A DNA stretch of 64,000 nucleotides, from positions 1 through 64,000 of the forward strand of contig NZ_JAIMIC010000010.1 of the NCBI RefSeq assembly GCF_019966545.1. The letters run 5' to 3'. This stretch comes from Heliomarina baculiformis (GTDB lineage Bacteria > Pseudomonadota > Alphaproteobacteria > Rhodobacterales > Rhodobacteraceae). How positions within the stretch are numbered: the first letter of the stretch is position 1; each line of letters opens with the position of its first letter. The notes under the pieces were generated by a model. The model was not told where the DNA came from. It worked only from the letters and a program-made list of their open reading frames with translations, and did no database searches. The position numbers and the translations under genes were made by a program. Positions 8,309 to 16,824 of the stretch are shown in pieces.

Positions 8309-9493
8309 TCAGGCTTTCTCATAAAGTGTGGTGACACAGGCCCCACCGAGGCCCAGATTGTGCTGAAGTGCCAGGCGCGCGCCATCGACCTGGCGCGCAT
8401 CAGCCTGCCCGCGCAACTGCTGGACAAGCTCGGTACATTGCGCAAGGCCGGTCGCCCCAAGAGGATGACCTTTGGACAACAAACCGCCCGACGGGTTGGT
8501 CACGTATTTTCCGCCATAGGTGTTGTCACCATCATCAACAAACTTCGCAGCTTCACCTCGGCCGCAAAGGCCAAGCGCCTCATAGGTGATGAGTTCGTTG
8601 TGGGCGAAACAGTCGTGCAGTTCGACCACATCCACGTCTTCGGGCCCGATGCCCGCAGCCTCGTAGACCTGATCGGCGGCGCGCTTGGCCATCGAAAAGC
8701 CGACCACCTCGCGCATATCATGGGCTTCGAAGGTTTCCGGACCGTCCGTTGTCATGGCCTGCGCCGCGATCCGAACCGAACTGTCCAGTCCGTGCTTGTC
8801 GGCGAATTCCTTGGAACAGATGATCGCGGCGGCTGCGCCACAGGTTGGCGGACAGGCCATAAGCTTGGTCATGACGCCGGGCCAGACCACCTGCGCAGCC
8901 ATGACGTCTTCCGCCGTCACTTCCTGACGGAATAGGGCCACCGGATTCTTGGCCGCATGGCGGCTGGCCTTGGCGCGGATCTTGGCGAAGGTCTCAAGAG
9001 GCGTGCCGAACTCGTCCATATGCGCCTTGCCCGCACCGCCGAAGTACCGCAGTGCCAGTGGGATCTCCGAACTGCCAACCAGATCGTCGGTTTCTTCGTC
9101 GAAAGCCGCAAACGGGCTGACCCGATCATGATACATCGCGCCGATTGCGCCGGGTTGCATTTGTTCGAACCCAAGCGCCAGAGCACATTCCACCGCCCCG
9201 CTTTCCACGGCCTGACGCGCCAGGAACAGGGCAGACGACCCGGTCGAGCAATTGTTGTTCACATTCACAACTGGGATGCCGGTCATTCCGACATGGTACA
9301 AGGCGCGCTGTCCACAGGTGCTGTCGCCATAGACATAGCCCACATAGGCCTGTTGGACTTTTTCGTAGTCCAGACCCGCGTCGGCCAGAGCGGATCGGGT
9401 CGCCGCGGTTGCCATCACATCGTAGCTCTCGGATTTTCCCGGCTTCTGGAACGGGACCATCCCGACGCCGACGACATAGGCTTTGCCTGTCAT
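8309..9493 (-). CDS. SCP-X-type thiolase
   Basis: This 394-residue protein belongs to the lipid-transfer (SCP-X/DitF-like) thiolase group that cleaves 3-ketoacyl-CoAs, often with branched or bulky side chains. The nucleophile Cys is in NNNCSTGS (about 82), with His residues in HDCFAHNE and SKGHPLGATG and a C-terminal GLGGACVTTLYE. ATG 9493 (MTGKAY) is preferred over 9508 because GGGAGAGAG lies at the right distance. It is followed by the SDR 24 bases later. Many thiolases of this group work with an OB-fold DUF35 partner; none is visible in the window. Two operators lie upstream. Confidence 0.85.
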   Translation of the reverse strand: MTGKAYVVGVGMVPFQKPGKSESYDVMATAATRSALADAGLDYEKVQQAYVGYVYGDSTCGQRALYHVGMTGIPVVNVNNNCSTGSSALFLARQAVESGAVECALALGFEQMQPGAIGAMYHDRVSPFAAFDEETDDLVGSSEIPLALRYFGGAGKAHMDEFGTPLETFAKIRAKASRHAAKNPVALFRQEVTAEDVMAAQVVWPGVMTKLMACPPTCGAAAAIICSKEFADKHGLDSSVRIAAQAMTTDGPETFEAHDMREVVGFSMAKRAADQVYEAAGIGPEDVDVVELHDCFAHNELITYEALGLCGRGEAAKFVDDGDNTYGGKYVTNPSGGLLSKGHPLGATGLAQCTELVQQLRGQADARQVDGARLALQHNLGLGGACVTTLYEKA

Positions 9494-9546
9494 TTCTCTC
9501 TCTCCCATGTTTCGTCCGGCTATTCTGAACGCGCTGCCAAACCAAT

Positions 9547-9564
9547 TTCTACCATTTGTTAGAA
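9547..9564. promoter_or_regulatory. TetR-type operator between thiolase and PaaY-like genes, site 1
   Basis: TTCTACCA-TT-TGTTAGAA matches the window consensus TTCTAACA-N2-TGTTAGAA at 15 of the 16 defined positions. It lies 54 bases upstream of the thiolase start in the divergent 9494-9771 spacer, a position suited to controlling the minus-strand operon. Confidence 0.65.
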
Positions 9565-9628
9565 TTTAGATCCTAACCTTGGGAACTGTCAACATCTTCA
9601 CGCCGTGACGTCGGGTGCTTGCGTTGGA

Positions 9629-9646
9629 TTCTAACGTATGTTAGTT
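9629..9646. promoter_or_regulatory. TetR-type operator between thiolase and PaaY-like genes, site 2
   Basis: TTCTAACG-TA-TGTTAGTT keeps both CTAAC/GTTAG cores of the window consensus. On the plus strand it lies between TTGCGT (9619-9624) and TTAGTT (9641-9646), which are 16 bases apart and could be -35 and -10 boxes for the PaaY-like gene. Confidence 0.6.
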
Positions 9647-9771
9647 TTTCTTGACTGCGGGTTCTGGAAATCAATACATTTTAGGCCTTTGAATTCCGGC
9701 AAGACGGACGATGAACGTTTGTTGCTTGTTTCCTGAAACCAGCGACACCCAGACTACGAAAGGGAAAGAGA

Positions 9772-10383
9772 ATGGCGTATTGTTATGAATTCAAGGGGTT
9801 TATACCTGTTGTTCCCGAGGATACGTATGTCCATCCTCAGGCCGTTCTGATCGGAAATGTCATCCTGGGTGATGGATGCTACATCGGACCCGGAGCAAGC
9901 CTGCGGGGCGATTTCGGCAGGATCGTGATCGGTGATGGCGCCAATGTGCAGGACAACTGCATCATCCATTCTTTTCCCGGCCGCGACGCAGTGGTGGAAA
10001 CCGACGGTCATATCGGTCACGGCGCGATCCTGCACGGTTGCACTGTGGGCCGGAATGCTCTGGTCGGTATGAACGCCGTCATCATGGATGGCGTTGAGCT
10101 TGGGGCGGAATCAATCGTTGGCGCGCAGGCTTTTGTGCGAGGCGAAACCGTCATTCCGCCCCGTTCGATGGTGGTCGGATCTCCGGCAAAGGTGATCCGC
10201 GAGGTCAGCGAGAAAGAAGTCGCTTGGAAGACTCGCGGCACGGCGGAATACCGGCAACTCGCGCGTGACTGTCTGGTCGGATTGATGCCCGTCGAGCCGC
10301 TGAAGGTGGTCGAGGCCGACCGGCCCGAGATCGCCGCCTCTGACGTCGTCTCCATTCAGGAGGCGCGGCGGACGTCGTCCTGA
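9772..10383 (+). CDS. PaaY/CaiE-like hexapeptide-repeat protein (gamma carbonic anhydrase fold)
   Basis: The 203-residue product is a left-handed beta-helix protein with repeated I/V-G-N/D hexapeptides over about residues 15-140. Histidines in NCIIHSF and [11 protein letters not shown] fit the metal site of gamma-class carbonic-anhydrase-like proteins. PaaY and CaiE belong here; PaaY has been described as a thioesterase that rescues dead-end CoA intermediates in phenylacetate catabolism. A similar housekeeping role is an inference. The C-terminal tail ([15 protein letters not shown]) matches the extended tail of this subgroup. The gene stands alone, divergent from the thiolase, with AAGGGAAAGAGA as ribosome site. 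Confidence 0.82.
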   Translation: MAYCYEFKGFIPVVPEDTYVHPQAVLIGNVILGDGCYIGPGASLRGDFGRIVIGDGANVQDNCIIHSFPGRDAVVETDGHIGHGAILHGCTVGRNALVGMNAVIMDGVELGAESIVGAQAFVRGETVIPPRSMVVGSPAKVIREVSEKEVAWKTRGTAEYRQLARDCLVGLMPVEPLKVVEADRPEIAASDVVSIQEARRTSS

Positions 10384-10450
10384 CCTGTCCGGTCTCGGGA
10401 CGGATTTCTTCGGATTCCGAAAGCGCCAGATCGTAACGCCTTGATAGGGT

Positions 10451-10477
10451 ACGGCACTCCGTAGCTCGGTGTGCCGT
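10451..10477. terminator. Hairpin between convergent genes
   Basis: ACGGCAC (10451-10457) and GTGCCGT (10471-10477) form a 7-bp stem with a 13-base loop. It lies between the ends of the convergent PaaY-like gene and the second carboxyltransferase gene and could end transcription from either side. No T tract is present, so confidence is low. Confidence 0.4.
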
Positions 10478-10488
10478 CCCTCGTACAG

Positions 10489-12096
10489 TTACAGCCGGAA
10501 GATCCCGTAGTGCGGATCATCGATCGGCGCGTTCAGCGAGGCGGAAATCGACATGCCAAGCGCATTGCGTGTGTCCGCCGGGTCAAGGATGCCATCGTCC
10601 CACAATTCCGAGGTCGAGGTATAGGCTTCGACATCTCGGCGGAATTTCTCCAGCACGGGATCACGGATCGCGGCGATTTCTTCCTCGCTCAGTTCTTTGC
10701 CTTCGCGCTGAAGCTGCCGGATCTTGACGTCGGCCATGGTATTGGCAGCCTGATCCGCACCCATCACGCCGATTTCGGCCTGCGGCCACATGAACAGCGT
10801 GCGTGCATCCCAGGCCCGTCCGCACATGCCGTAATTGCCTGCCCCGTAAGAGGCATTGGCGATCACGGTAAACTTCGGCACGACCGAGCCGCCCTGCGCC
10901 ATCAGCATCTTGGCGCCGTCCTTGGCGATGCCGCGTTCTTCGTATTCGCGGCCCACCATATAGCCGGTGATGTTCTGGAAAAAGACCAGAGGCGTACGGT
11001 TCTGGTTGCACAGCTGAATGAAATGCGCCGCCTTGAGCGAGCTGTCGTTGAACAGCACCCCGTTGTTGGCAAGGATGCCGACCTTGTAGCCCCAGATATG
11101 GGCATAACCGCAAATCATCGTGGTGCCGTAGTCGGGCTGGTATTCGTGAAAGCGCGAACCGTCCACGACCCGGGCCAGAACCTCGCGCATGTCGAATTGG
11201 GTTTTCCGGTCCTTGGGAATGATCCCGTAAAGCTCCTTCGGCTCGTAGTAAGGCTCTTCATAGGAAGCAGTTTCGATGATCGTTTTCGGTGTGCGTTTCC
11301 ATTGGCTGACAATCTCGCGCGCCAGTGAAAAGGCGTGCTGTTCGGTCGCGGCACGATAATCGCCGGTGCCCGAAACCGAGGTATGCATAACCGCCCCACC
11401 AAGTTCCTGAACACCGACCTCTTCGCCGGTGGCCGCCTTGACCAGCGGGGGACCGCCAAGGAAAATCGCCCCAGTGCCTTCGATGATGATGTTGTAATCG
11501 CTCAGCGTAGGTACATAGGCACCGCCTGCGGTGCAATGCCCGCCGACCACAGCAATCTGCGGGATATTGGCCTGACTCAGCTTGACCTGGTTGCGAAACA
11601 CCCGCCCGCCCAGATAGCGGTCGGGAAAGACGCCATGTTGCAGCGGCAGGAAACCGCCGGCGCTGTCGCAGATATGGACGACCGGCAACCGGTTCTCCAG
11701 CGCGACATCCAGAAGGCGCACGACCTTTTTCACGGTATGCGGATACCAGGCACCGCCCTTGACGCTGGCGTCATTGGCATGAATAGCGACCTCGCGGCCC
11801 TGCACGATGCCAATGCCCGTAACCACGGCGGCACCCGGCACTGTTCCGTCATATTCGCGACAGGCTGCGAGGGTGGAGAATTCCAGAAACGGTGTGCCGG
11901 GGTCCAGCAGCAGTTTTAGCCGTTCGCGCACGCCCAGCTTGTTTTGCCGCTCAAGGCGGTCAATGTCGCGTTGCGGGCGTTCGAAACGCGCCGCGTGCTG
12001 GCGGGCGTGAAATTCCTTCAGCCGCTCGGACATGGCGGCATAATTTGCCTTGTAGTCGGCGGCGTTGGTATCGATCAGACTTTCAATCCTGCGCAT
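10489..12096 (-). CDS. Acyl-CoA carboxylase beta subunit (carboxyltransferase), second copy, AtuC-like
   Basis: This 535-residue carboxyltransferase has FLGGPPLVKAATGEEV, GGAYVPTLSDYN and the biotin-side SYGAGNYGMCGRAW motifs shared by methylcrotonyl- and geranyl-CoA carboxylases. Its company (separate biotin carrier, biotin carboxylase, AtuA and crotonase) makes a geranyl-CoA-carboxylase-like role the best guess, but AtuC and LiuB cannot be separated with certainty by eye. ATG 12096 is favoured over GTG 12102, because GGAGGAG lies at better distance from the ATG. It starts two bases after the carrier gene ends and is the last gene of its operon. Confidence 0.9.
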   Translation of the reverse strand: MRRIESLIDTNAADYKANYAAMSERLKEFHARQHAARFERPQRDIDRLERQNKLGVRERLKLLLDPGTPFLEFSTLAACREYDGTVPGAAVVTGIGIVQGREVAIHANDASVKGGAWYPHTVKKVVRLLDVALENRLPVVHICDSAGGFLPLQHGVFPDRYLGGRVFRNQVKLSQANIPQIAVVGGHCTAGGAYVPTLSDYNIIIEGTGAIFLGGPPLVKAATGEEVGVQELGGAVMHTSVSGTGDYRAATEQHAFSLAREIVSQWKRTPKTIIETASYEEPYYEPKELYGIIPKDRKTQFDMREVLARVVDGSRFHEYQPDYGTTMICGYAHIWGYKVGILANNGVLFNDSSLKAAHFIQLCNQNRTPLVFFQNITGYMVGREYEERGIAKDGAKMLMAQGGSVVPKFTVIANASYGAGNYGMCGRAWDARTLFMWPQAEIGVMGADQAANTMADVKIRQLQREGKELSEEEIAAIRDPVLEKFRRDVEAYTSTSELWDDGILDPADTRNALGMSISASLNAPIDDPHYGIFRL

Positions 12097-12098
12097 TC

Positions 12099-12602
12099 TC
12101 ACTTCTCCTCCGGGGCCAATTGGGCCAGGATATCTTTCAGCCCAAAACTGTCGCCTTCGGCGAATGGCATTTCGGCAACGACCCCGTCGCGTGGCGCCGT
12201 CAGTGTGGTTTCCAGCTTCATGCTTTCGATAACCAAAAGCGGCTGGCCTTCTTCAACTGTATCGCCGGGTTTGACCGCGACCGACACCACGACTCCGGGC
12301 ATAGGCGCGACCAACCGATCATCGCTTGTGCCACCATCGCTTCCAGCCAGGCGCTCGGCGGGATCAACCCGCCCGACTTCGTAGGTGCGGCCGTTCATGT
12401 GCACAAAAGTTGCTTCCGGCCCCACGGCCAGTCGCAATTCGCGGACAACACCCTTAGCCCGCAACGTATAACCGCCCGGCAGGCCCGTCGGGTCCAATTG
12501 GCAGGCAACAGTACCATTGGGGGTATTAAGTACGAACCGGCTGCCATCATGGCCCAACCAACATTCAGTCTCTTCTCCGTCGATCTGAAAGATCCGTTGC
12601 AT
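12099..12602 (-). CDS. Stand-alone biotin carboxyl carrier subunit of the second carboxylase
   Basis: The 167-residue protein carries the biotin shuttled between carboxylase and carboxyltransferase. Its C-terminal 75 residues are a biotinyl domain with APMPG and the target VIESMKLE (Lys about 129). The first 90 residues are a beta-rich region like the BT (alpha-beta contact) domain found between carboxylase and carrier in one-chain alpha subunits. Together with the upstream gene it therefore equals one alpha subunit cut in two. The start forms a TGATG junction with the biotin carboxylase stop, with GGAG upstream, so production of the two parts is coupled. Confidence 0.88.
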   Translation of the reverse strand: MQRIFQIDGEETECWLGHDGSRFVLNTPNGTVACQLDPTGLPGGYTLRAKGVVRELRLAVGPEATFVHMNGRTYEVGRVDPAERLAGSDGGTSDDRLVAPMPGVVVSVAVKPGDTVEEGQPLLVIESMKLETTLTAPRDGVVAEMPFAEGDSFGLKDILAQLAPEEK

Positions 12603-14071
12603 CAGTTTCTCCACCCGCCCATCTTGCGGTGCATTTCCGGTATTTGCATTACGTCGCTCACCAGCCGTTCGTCTGACAGGGCCGCCGCCGCCATCAGCAG
12701 GTCAGAGATATCTTCCCCCGGTGCAGTCAGCGTTTCGGATTGTTCAGCTAGGAAGCCGGTTGAAACATCGCCCGAGGCAAAATCTGGATGTGCAAGGATT
12801 GCATCTAGGTATCCGGTGTTGGTCGTCACCCCGAGAACCACATAGTTTTGCACCGCTTGCCGCGCACGGGCGATGGCCTCCACGCGGTCGCGGCCATGCA
12901 CGATCAGCTTAGACAGCATCGGGTCGAAATCGGTGGTCACCTTGCCGCCGTCCAGAATGCCGCTGTCCACGCGCACGCCGGGGCCGGAGGGTTCATCCAG
13001 CAGCAGGAGATCCCCGATCGAGGGGCGGAAATCGGCCGTCGCGTCCTCGGCACAGATGCGTAGTTCGATTGAATGGCCAGTCTGCGGAATATTCGCCTGC
13101 GTCGCGCTCAGCCCCTCGCCTGCAGCGATGCGCAGTTGCTCGGCGACCAGATCGAAGCCAGTCACCAGTTCGGTCACCGGATGTTCGACCTGAAGGCGGG
13201 TGTTCATTTCGAGGAAGTAAAAGGCCCCGTCCTGCGCATAAATGAATTCGACGGTCCCTGCCCCGCGGTATTTGACGGCGCGGGCAATCCCCGCAGCGGT
13301 TTCACATATCTCGTCCCGCTGTTCTGGGGTCAGCGCCGGTGACGGCGTTTCTTCGATAATCTTCTGGAACCGGCGCTGGATCGAACATTCGCGTTCCCAG
13401 AAATGGACCACGTTGCCCTGCCCGTCACCCATCACCTGCACCTCGATATGGCGCGGACGTTCGATATAGCATTCGACGAACAGACGACCGTCGCCGAAAT
13501 ACCGCTGGCCTTCGCGGCGCGCGGTTGCGATTTCGGTCTCCAACGTGCTATCCTCGCGCACGACGCGCATGCCCTTCCCGCCGCCTCCGGCCGAGGGTTT
13601 GATGAGCAGCGGATAGCCAACGGCGCGGGCGCGTTCGACAAAACTCGCCGGATCGTCATCCTCGATCGCCGAGGGGGCAACCGGGAAGCCGTGCTCCTCG
13701 ACAAAGGCGCGCGCACGGACCTTGTCGCCCATCAGGTCGATGGTCTCGGACGTCGGGCCGACAAATGTCACACCGGCCTCTTCCAGCGCCGCGACGAAGG
13801 CCGCATTCTCGGACAAAAAGCCATAGCCGGGATGCACCGCGTCGGCGCCGATTTTCTTTGCAGCCTCGACAATCTGCGGAATATCGAGATAGGCGGCCAC
13901 AGGCGTTGGCCCTTCGATCATCACAATCTCGTCTGCGATCAGGTGGGCCGGCCCCTCTTGTTCAGCGACGTGGCTCAACACAGCCGTCGCAAGGCCGCGG
14001 GCCTTGGCGGTGCGTAACACGCGCGCCGCGATTTCACCCCGATTGGCGACCAGGAGTTTTGAAATGGTCAT
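12602..14071 (-). CDS. Biotin carboxylase subunit of the second carboxylase
   Basis: This 489-residue ATP-grasp enzyme has LVANRGEIAARV at the N-terminus, the HPGYGFLSENA segment, the glycine-rich loop AGGGGKGM and EMNTRLQVEHPVTE. It ends after the biotin carboxylase domain, unlike the alpha subunits at 2236 and 37953, which continue for about 180 residues into BT and carrier domains; those are encoded by the next gene. The C-terminus is about 40 residues longer than AccC-type carboxylases. It belongs to the AtuA/AtuC-like operon and would serve the carboxyltransferase at 10489-12096. Confidence 0.9.
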   Translation of the reverse strand: MTISKLLVANRGEIAARVLRTAKARGLATAVLSHVAEQEGPAHLIADEIVMIEGPTPVAAYLDIPQIVEAAKKIGADAVHPGYGFLSENAAFVAALEEAGVTFVGPTSETIDLMGDKVRARAFVEEHGFPVAPSAIEDDDPASFVERARAVGYPLLIKPSAGGGGKGMRVVREDSTLETEIATARREGQRYFGDGRLFVECYIERPRHIEVQVMGDGQGNVVHFWERECSIQRRFQKIIEETPSPALTPEQRDEICETAAGIARAVKYRGAGTVEFIYAQDGAFYFLEMNTRLQVEHPVTELVTGFDLVAEQLRIAAGEGLSATQANIPQTGHSIELRICAEDATADFRPSIGDLLLLDEPSGPGVRVDSGILDGGKVTTDFDPMLSKLIVHGRDRVEAIARARQAVQNYVVLGVTTNTGYLDAILAHPDFASGDVSTGFLAEQSETLTAPGEDISDLLMAAAALSDERLVSDVMQIPEMHRKMGGWRN

Positions 14072-14083
14072 GGTATTGTCCTT

Positions 14084-15883
14084 TTAGTTCCGGTCCGAGG
14101 CGTTCAGCCCGTCGCGCGCGGCCAGATCGACCGGCACAGGAATTTCAATATCAAGCAGCATCTGCGCAAACCCTTTGCCTTGCGGATCGATGCGGACCGA
14201 GGCGATGCCGCCCCCGCCCAGCGATTCATGCAGCAGGAAGTTCAGCGAATGGCTTCCGGGCAGGTCGAACCGCTCGACCTTGCCTTCGCAGACATGGGAG
14301 AAATAGTCTTTCACCACCTCTTCGCTGAGAGCCGAGCGGATATATGGCAGGTAGTCCGGCTTGCGCGCAAGGATGCCGATATTGGCGATATCCCCCTTGT
14401 CGCCTGAGCGTCCCCAAGCCAGATCGACGAGGCGCACCTTGATCGCGTCCGGACCGGGCGCGCGGCTATCTGCCGGCGGCGCGGCAGGCGGATCAAGGTG
14501 GACTGGACTGGTGGCCACGGCGACGGGCACATCCTTGCCGTCGACCTCGACTGCGACGGGGGTGTCGGCCTTGTTCTGCAGGAAGGAGAACAGACGGACC
14601 ACCGGCTGTACCTTTGGCCGTCCGACGAAGAACCCGGTCAGACCCTGCGCGGTCGAAATCGCCATGGGCGCGATTTCTCCGGCAAAGATGTTCAGCGCGG
14701 TGCGATCGTCATGGACCGCGCCGATCTTGAGCACCACTTCGCGGGTCTGGGCGCGCGCATTTGCGCCATAAGTGGACTCGGCGCCCAGCACTTCGACGCT
14801 GACCTGCCGGAAATCGCCCATGTTGCGATCGCGGAAAATCCGGCGACAGCGGGTCAGGATCGCCTCGGCCACGCGTTCGGCCTTGGCGGGTGCATCAATC
14901 GCGGCCAGTGTCAGGGTAGAGACCGCGCGCCAGCCATCTGCATGGGTCGCCGACACCTTGTAGCTGTCGGTGCGCCCGAGACCCTTGCCGCCCTTGACCA
15001 GCACCCGATCGGGTCCGACCTGTTCCAGGTTGACCCCGGACCAGTCGCAGATCACGTCGGGCAACAGGTAAGCGCGCGGATCACCGATTTCATAGAGCAT
15101 CTGCTCTCCGACCGATCCGGGCACGACCAGCCCGCCGGTGTCAGGCGTCTTGGTCATGACGAAACTGCCGTCTTCCGACACCTCGACGATGGGCATCCCC
15201 ATATTGTCCCAACCCGGCACGTCCTGCCAGTCGGTAAAGTTGCCGCCCGTTCCCTGGGGGCCGCATTCGATCAGGTGACCCGCCAGCGATCCCTGGCTCA
15301 GCTTGTCCCAGTCGTCATCGCCCCAGCCGTATTCGTGCATCAGGGGGCCAAGCGCGACCGCGCTGTCGGCGCAGCGCCCCGTGATTACGATGTCGGCCCC
15401 GGCATCCAGCGCGGCCGCGATGGGGCGGGCACCCAGATAGGCGTTCATGCTCCAGATGTCGCCCGGAAACTCGACACCCGAGAACATTTCCGTCTGACCG
15501 CTTTTGCGAATTTCGTCGGCCTTCGGCAACAGGTCATCGCCCAGCACGACTCCGATGGACAAATCGATCCCGGCTTCGGCAGCGGCCTTGGCAAGCGCGT
15601 CGCGGCAGCCGCGCGGGTTCACGCCCCCGGCATTGGCAACGACCTTGATCCCCTTGGCCTTGATGTCCGGCAACCAGGGTGCCAGCGCCTTGACGAAATC
15701 CGGCGCATAGCCCGACTCGGGTGTCTTGGCGCGGGCACGCGCCATCAGCGACATTGTCACCTCGGCCAGATAGTCGAACACTAGATAGTTGATCTCGCCC
15801 TTAGAGACCAGTTGACCGATCGCTTCAGGCGTATCGCCCCAAAATCCCGATGCGCATCCAATGCGCAGTTTTCGATCTGACAT
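14084..15883 (-). CDS. atuA: AtuA-family acyclic terpene utilization protein
   Basis: This 599-residue protein belongs to the AtuA family (formerly DUF1446). Recognisable parts are the start RIGCASGFWGDTPEA, YLVFDYLAEVTM, ANAGGVNP and GADIVITGRCADSAVALGP, and near 490 the LAWGRSGDKGDIANIGI segment that begins the C-terminal domain. In Pseudomonas, atuA belongs to the citronellol/geraniol gene cluster and is needed for growth on acyclic terpenes; its reaction is unknown. Here it sits between a biotin carboxylase and a crotonase, a typical setting. Homologues also occur with other acyl-CoA carboxylases, so a terpene substrate is suggested, not proven. A GGGGAGGAG site precedes the ATG. Confidence 0.88.
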   Translation of the reverse strand: MSDRKLRIGCASGFWGDTPEAIGQLVSKGEINYLVFDYLAEVTMSLMARARAKTPESGYAPDFVKALAPWLPDIKAKGIKVVANAGGVNPRGCRDALAKAAAEAGIDLSIGVVLGDDLLPKADEIRKSGQTEMFSGVEFPGDIWSMNAYLGARPIAAALDAGADIVITGRCADSAVALGPLMHEYGWGDDDWDKLSQGSLAGHLIECGPQGTGGNFTDWQDVPGWDNMGMPIVEVSEDGSFVMTKTPDTGGLVVPGSVGEQMLYEIGDPRAYLLPDVICDWSGVNLEQVGPDRVLVKGGKGLGRTDSYKVSATHADGWRAVSTLTLAAIDAPAKAERVAEAILTRCRRIFRDRNMGDFRQVSVEVLGAESTYGANARAQTREVVLKIGAVHDDRTALNIFAGEIAPMAISTAQGLTGFFVGRPKVQPVVRLFSFLQNKADTPVAVEVDGKDVPVAVATSPVHLDPPAAPPADSRAPGPDAIKVRLVDLAWGRSGDKGDIANIGILARKPDYLPYIRSALSEEVVKDYFSHVCEGKVERFDLPGSHSLNFLLHESLGGGGIASVRIDPQGKGFAQMLLDIEIPVPVDLAARDGLNASDRN

Positions 15884-15904
15884 ATGCTTCTCCTCCCCGC
15901 TTGA

Positions 15905-16690
15905 TCAGCGGCCTGTCCATTCAGGTTTGCGTTTCGCAATGAAGGCATCAAAGCCCTCGCGCGCATCTTCTGTCTGTGCAACGCGGGGCAATAGCGTTTC
16001 TGCAAACCGCATTTGCTGCGGATAGGTCATGTCCTCCATCGCATGACAGGCGTATTTTCCCAGCCGGATCGCGCTCGGCGACTGCGCAGCAATCTGGGCA
16101 ACCAGTTCTGCAACTTTGTCGTCCAACCCCGCGGCATCGGTCACATAGTTGACCAGATTGAATTGCAGGGCTTCCTCGGCCGTCAGAGGGACGCCGGTGA
16201 TGAACATCTCCATCAACCTGCGTCGGGGGAGCACGCGCATCATGGGTGGTACGATCGTCATGGGAAACAAACCCACCTTCACTTCCGGCGTTCCGATGCG
16301 GGCGTGGTCCGCCATCACAGCCAGATCGCAGGCACAGATAATGCCCGCCCCTGCCCCCATCGCGACGCCGTTGACACGCGCGATCGTCGGCTTTCGGCAG
16401 GCCTGTATCGTTTCGAACAACCTTCCGGCGAAATGATCAGGATCGGCCGGATCCTGAACGAACGGACCACCGTCCGCACCCGCCTTGATGTCGCCGCCGG
16501 CGCAGAAGGCGCGATCTCCCTCGCCGGTCAGAACGATCACACGGCAATCGCTGTCCTTCTCGGCAGCATATATGGCGGCCATGATCCCGTCTGCGACTTC
16601 ACGGTTTAGGGCATTTCGATTCTCAGGACGTCGAATCGTGATACGAACTTCGTCGCCACGCATCTGCGATTGAACAACGCTCTCACCCAT
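15905..16690 (-). CDS. Enoyl-CoA hydratase family protein (AtuE-like position)
   Basis: This 261-residue crotonase has CAGGD (63-67) and a glycine-rich GAGAG loop. The first catalytic Glu of classical hydratases is Gly, while the second remains in TPEVKVGLFPM. This pattern parallels the LiuC/AtuE hydratases that act on glutaconyl-type CoA esters. It is the first gene of the AtuA/carboxylase operon, so hydration of the carboxylated product is the likely job. The ribosome site is GGGGGAG. It is divergent from the acyl-CoA dehydrogenase at 16825 across a spacer with an operator. Confidence 0.82.
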   Translation of the reverse strand: MGESVVQSQMRGDEVRITIRRPENRNALNREVADGIMAAIYAAEKDSDCRVIVLTGEGDRAFCAGGDIKAGADGGPFVQDPADPDHFAGRLFETIQACRKPTIARVNGVAMGAGAGIICACDLAVMADHARIGTPEVKVGLFPMTIVPPMMRVLPRRRLMEMFITGVPLTAEEALQFNLVNYVTDAAGLDDKVAELVAQIAAQSPSAIRLGKYACHAMEDMTYPQQMRFAETLLPRVAQTEDAREGFDAFIAKRKPEWTGR

Positions 16691-16766
16691 TTCCGAAGCT
16701 CCCCCAAAATAGTTTGTGCGCCGTGCCTTCTAACGTCAGGTCGCAAAAAGCTTGGCTTGATCTATT

Positions 16767-16784
16767 TTCTAACATGTGTTTGAT
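16767..16784 (+). promoter_or_regulatory. TetR-type operator and promoter of the dehydrogenase operon
   Basis: TTCTAACA-TG-TGTTTGAT matches the window consensus at 14 of 16 defined positions. TTGATC (16757-16762) and TTTGAT (16779-16784), 16 bases apart, may be the -35 and -10 boxes, so a bound repressor would block the promoter. A further half-site (TTCTAACG, 16728-16735) lies toward the divergent crotonase gene. Confidence 0.65.
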
Positions 16785-16824
16785 TTTGGTCAACGCCACA
16801 AACGACATTTCTCGGGAGGATGAT

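Noticed and set aside
16728-16745. Second operator next to the 16767 site
   Set aside because: Only the left half (TTCTAACG) is present; the right half does not match, so it is mentioned as a half-site only.
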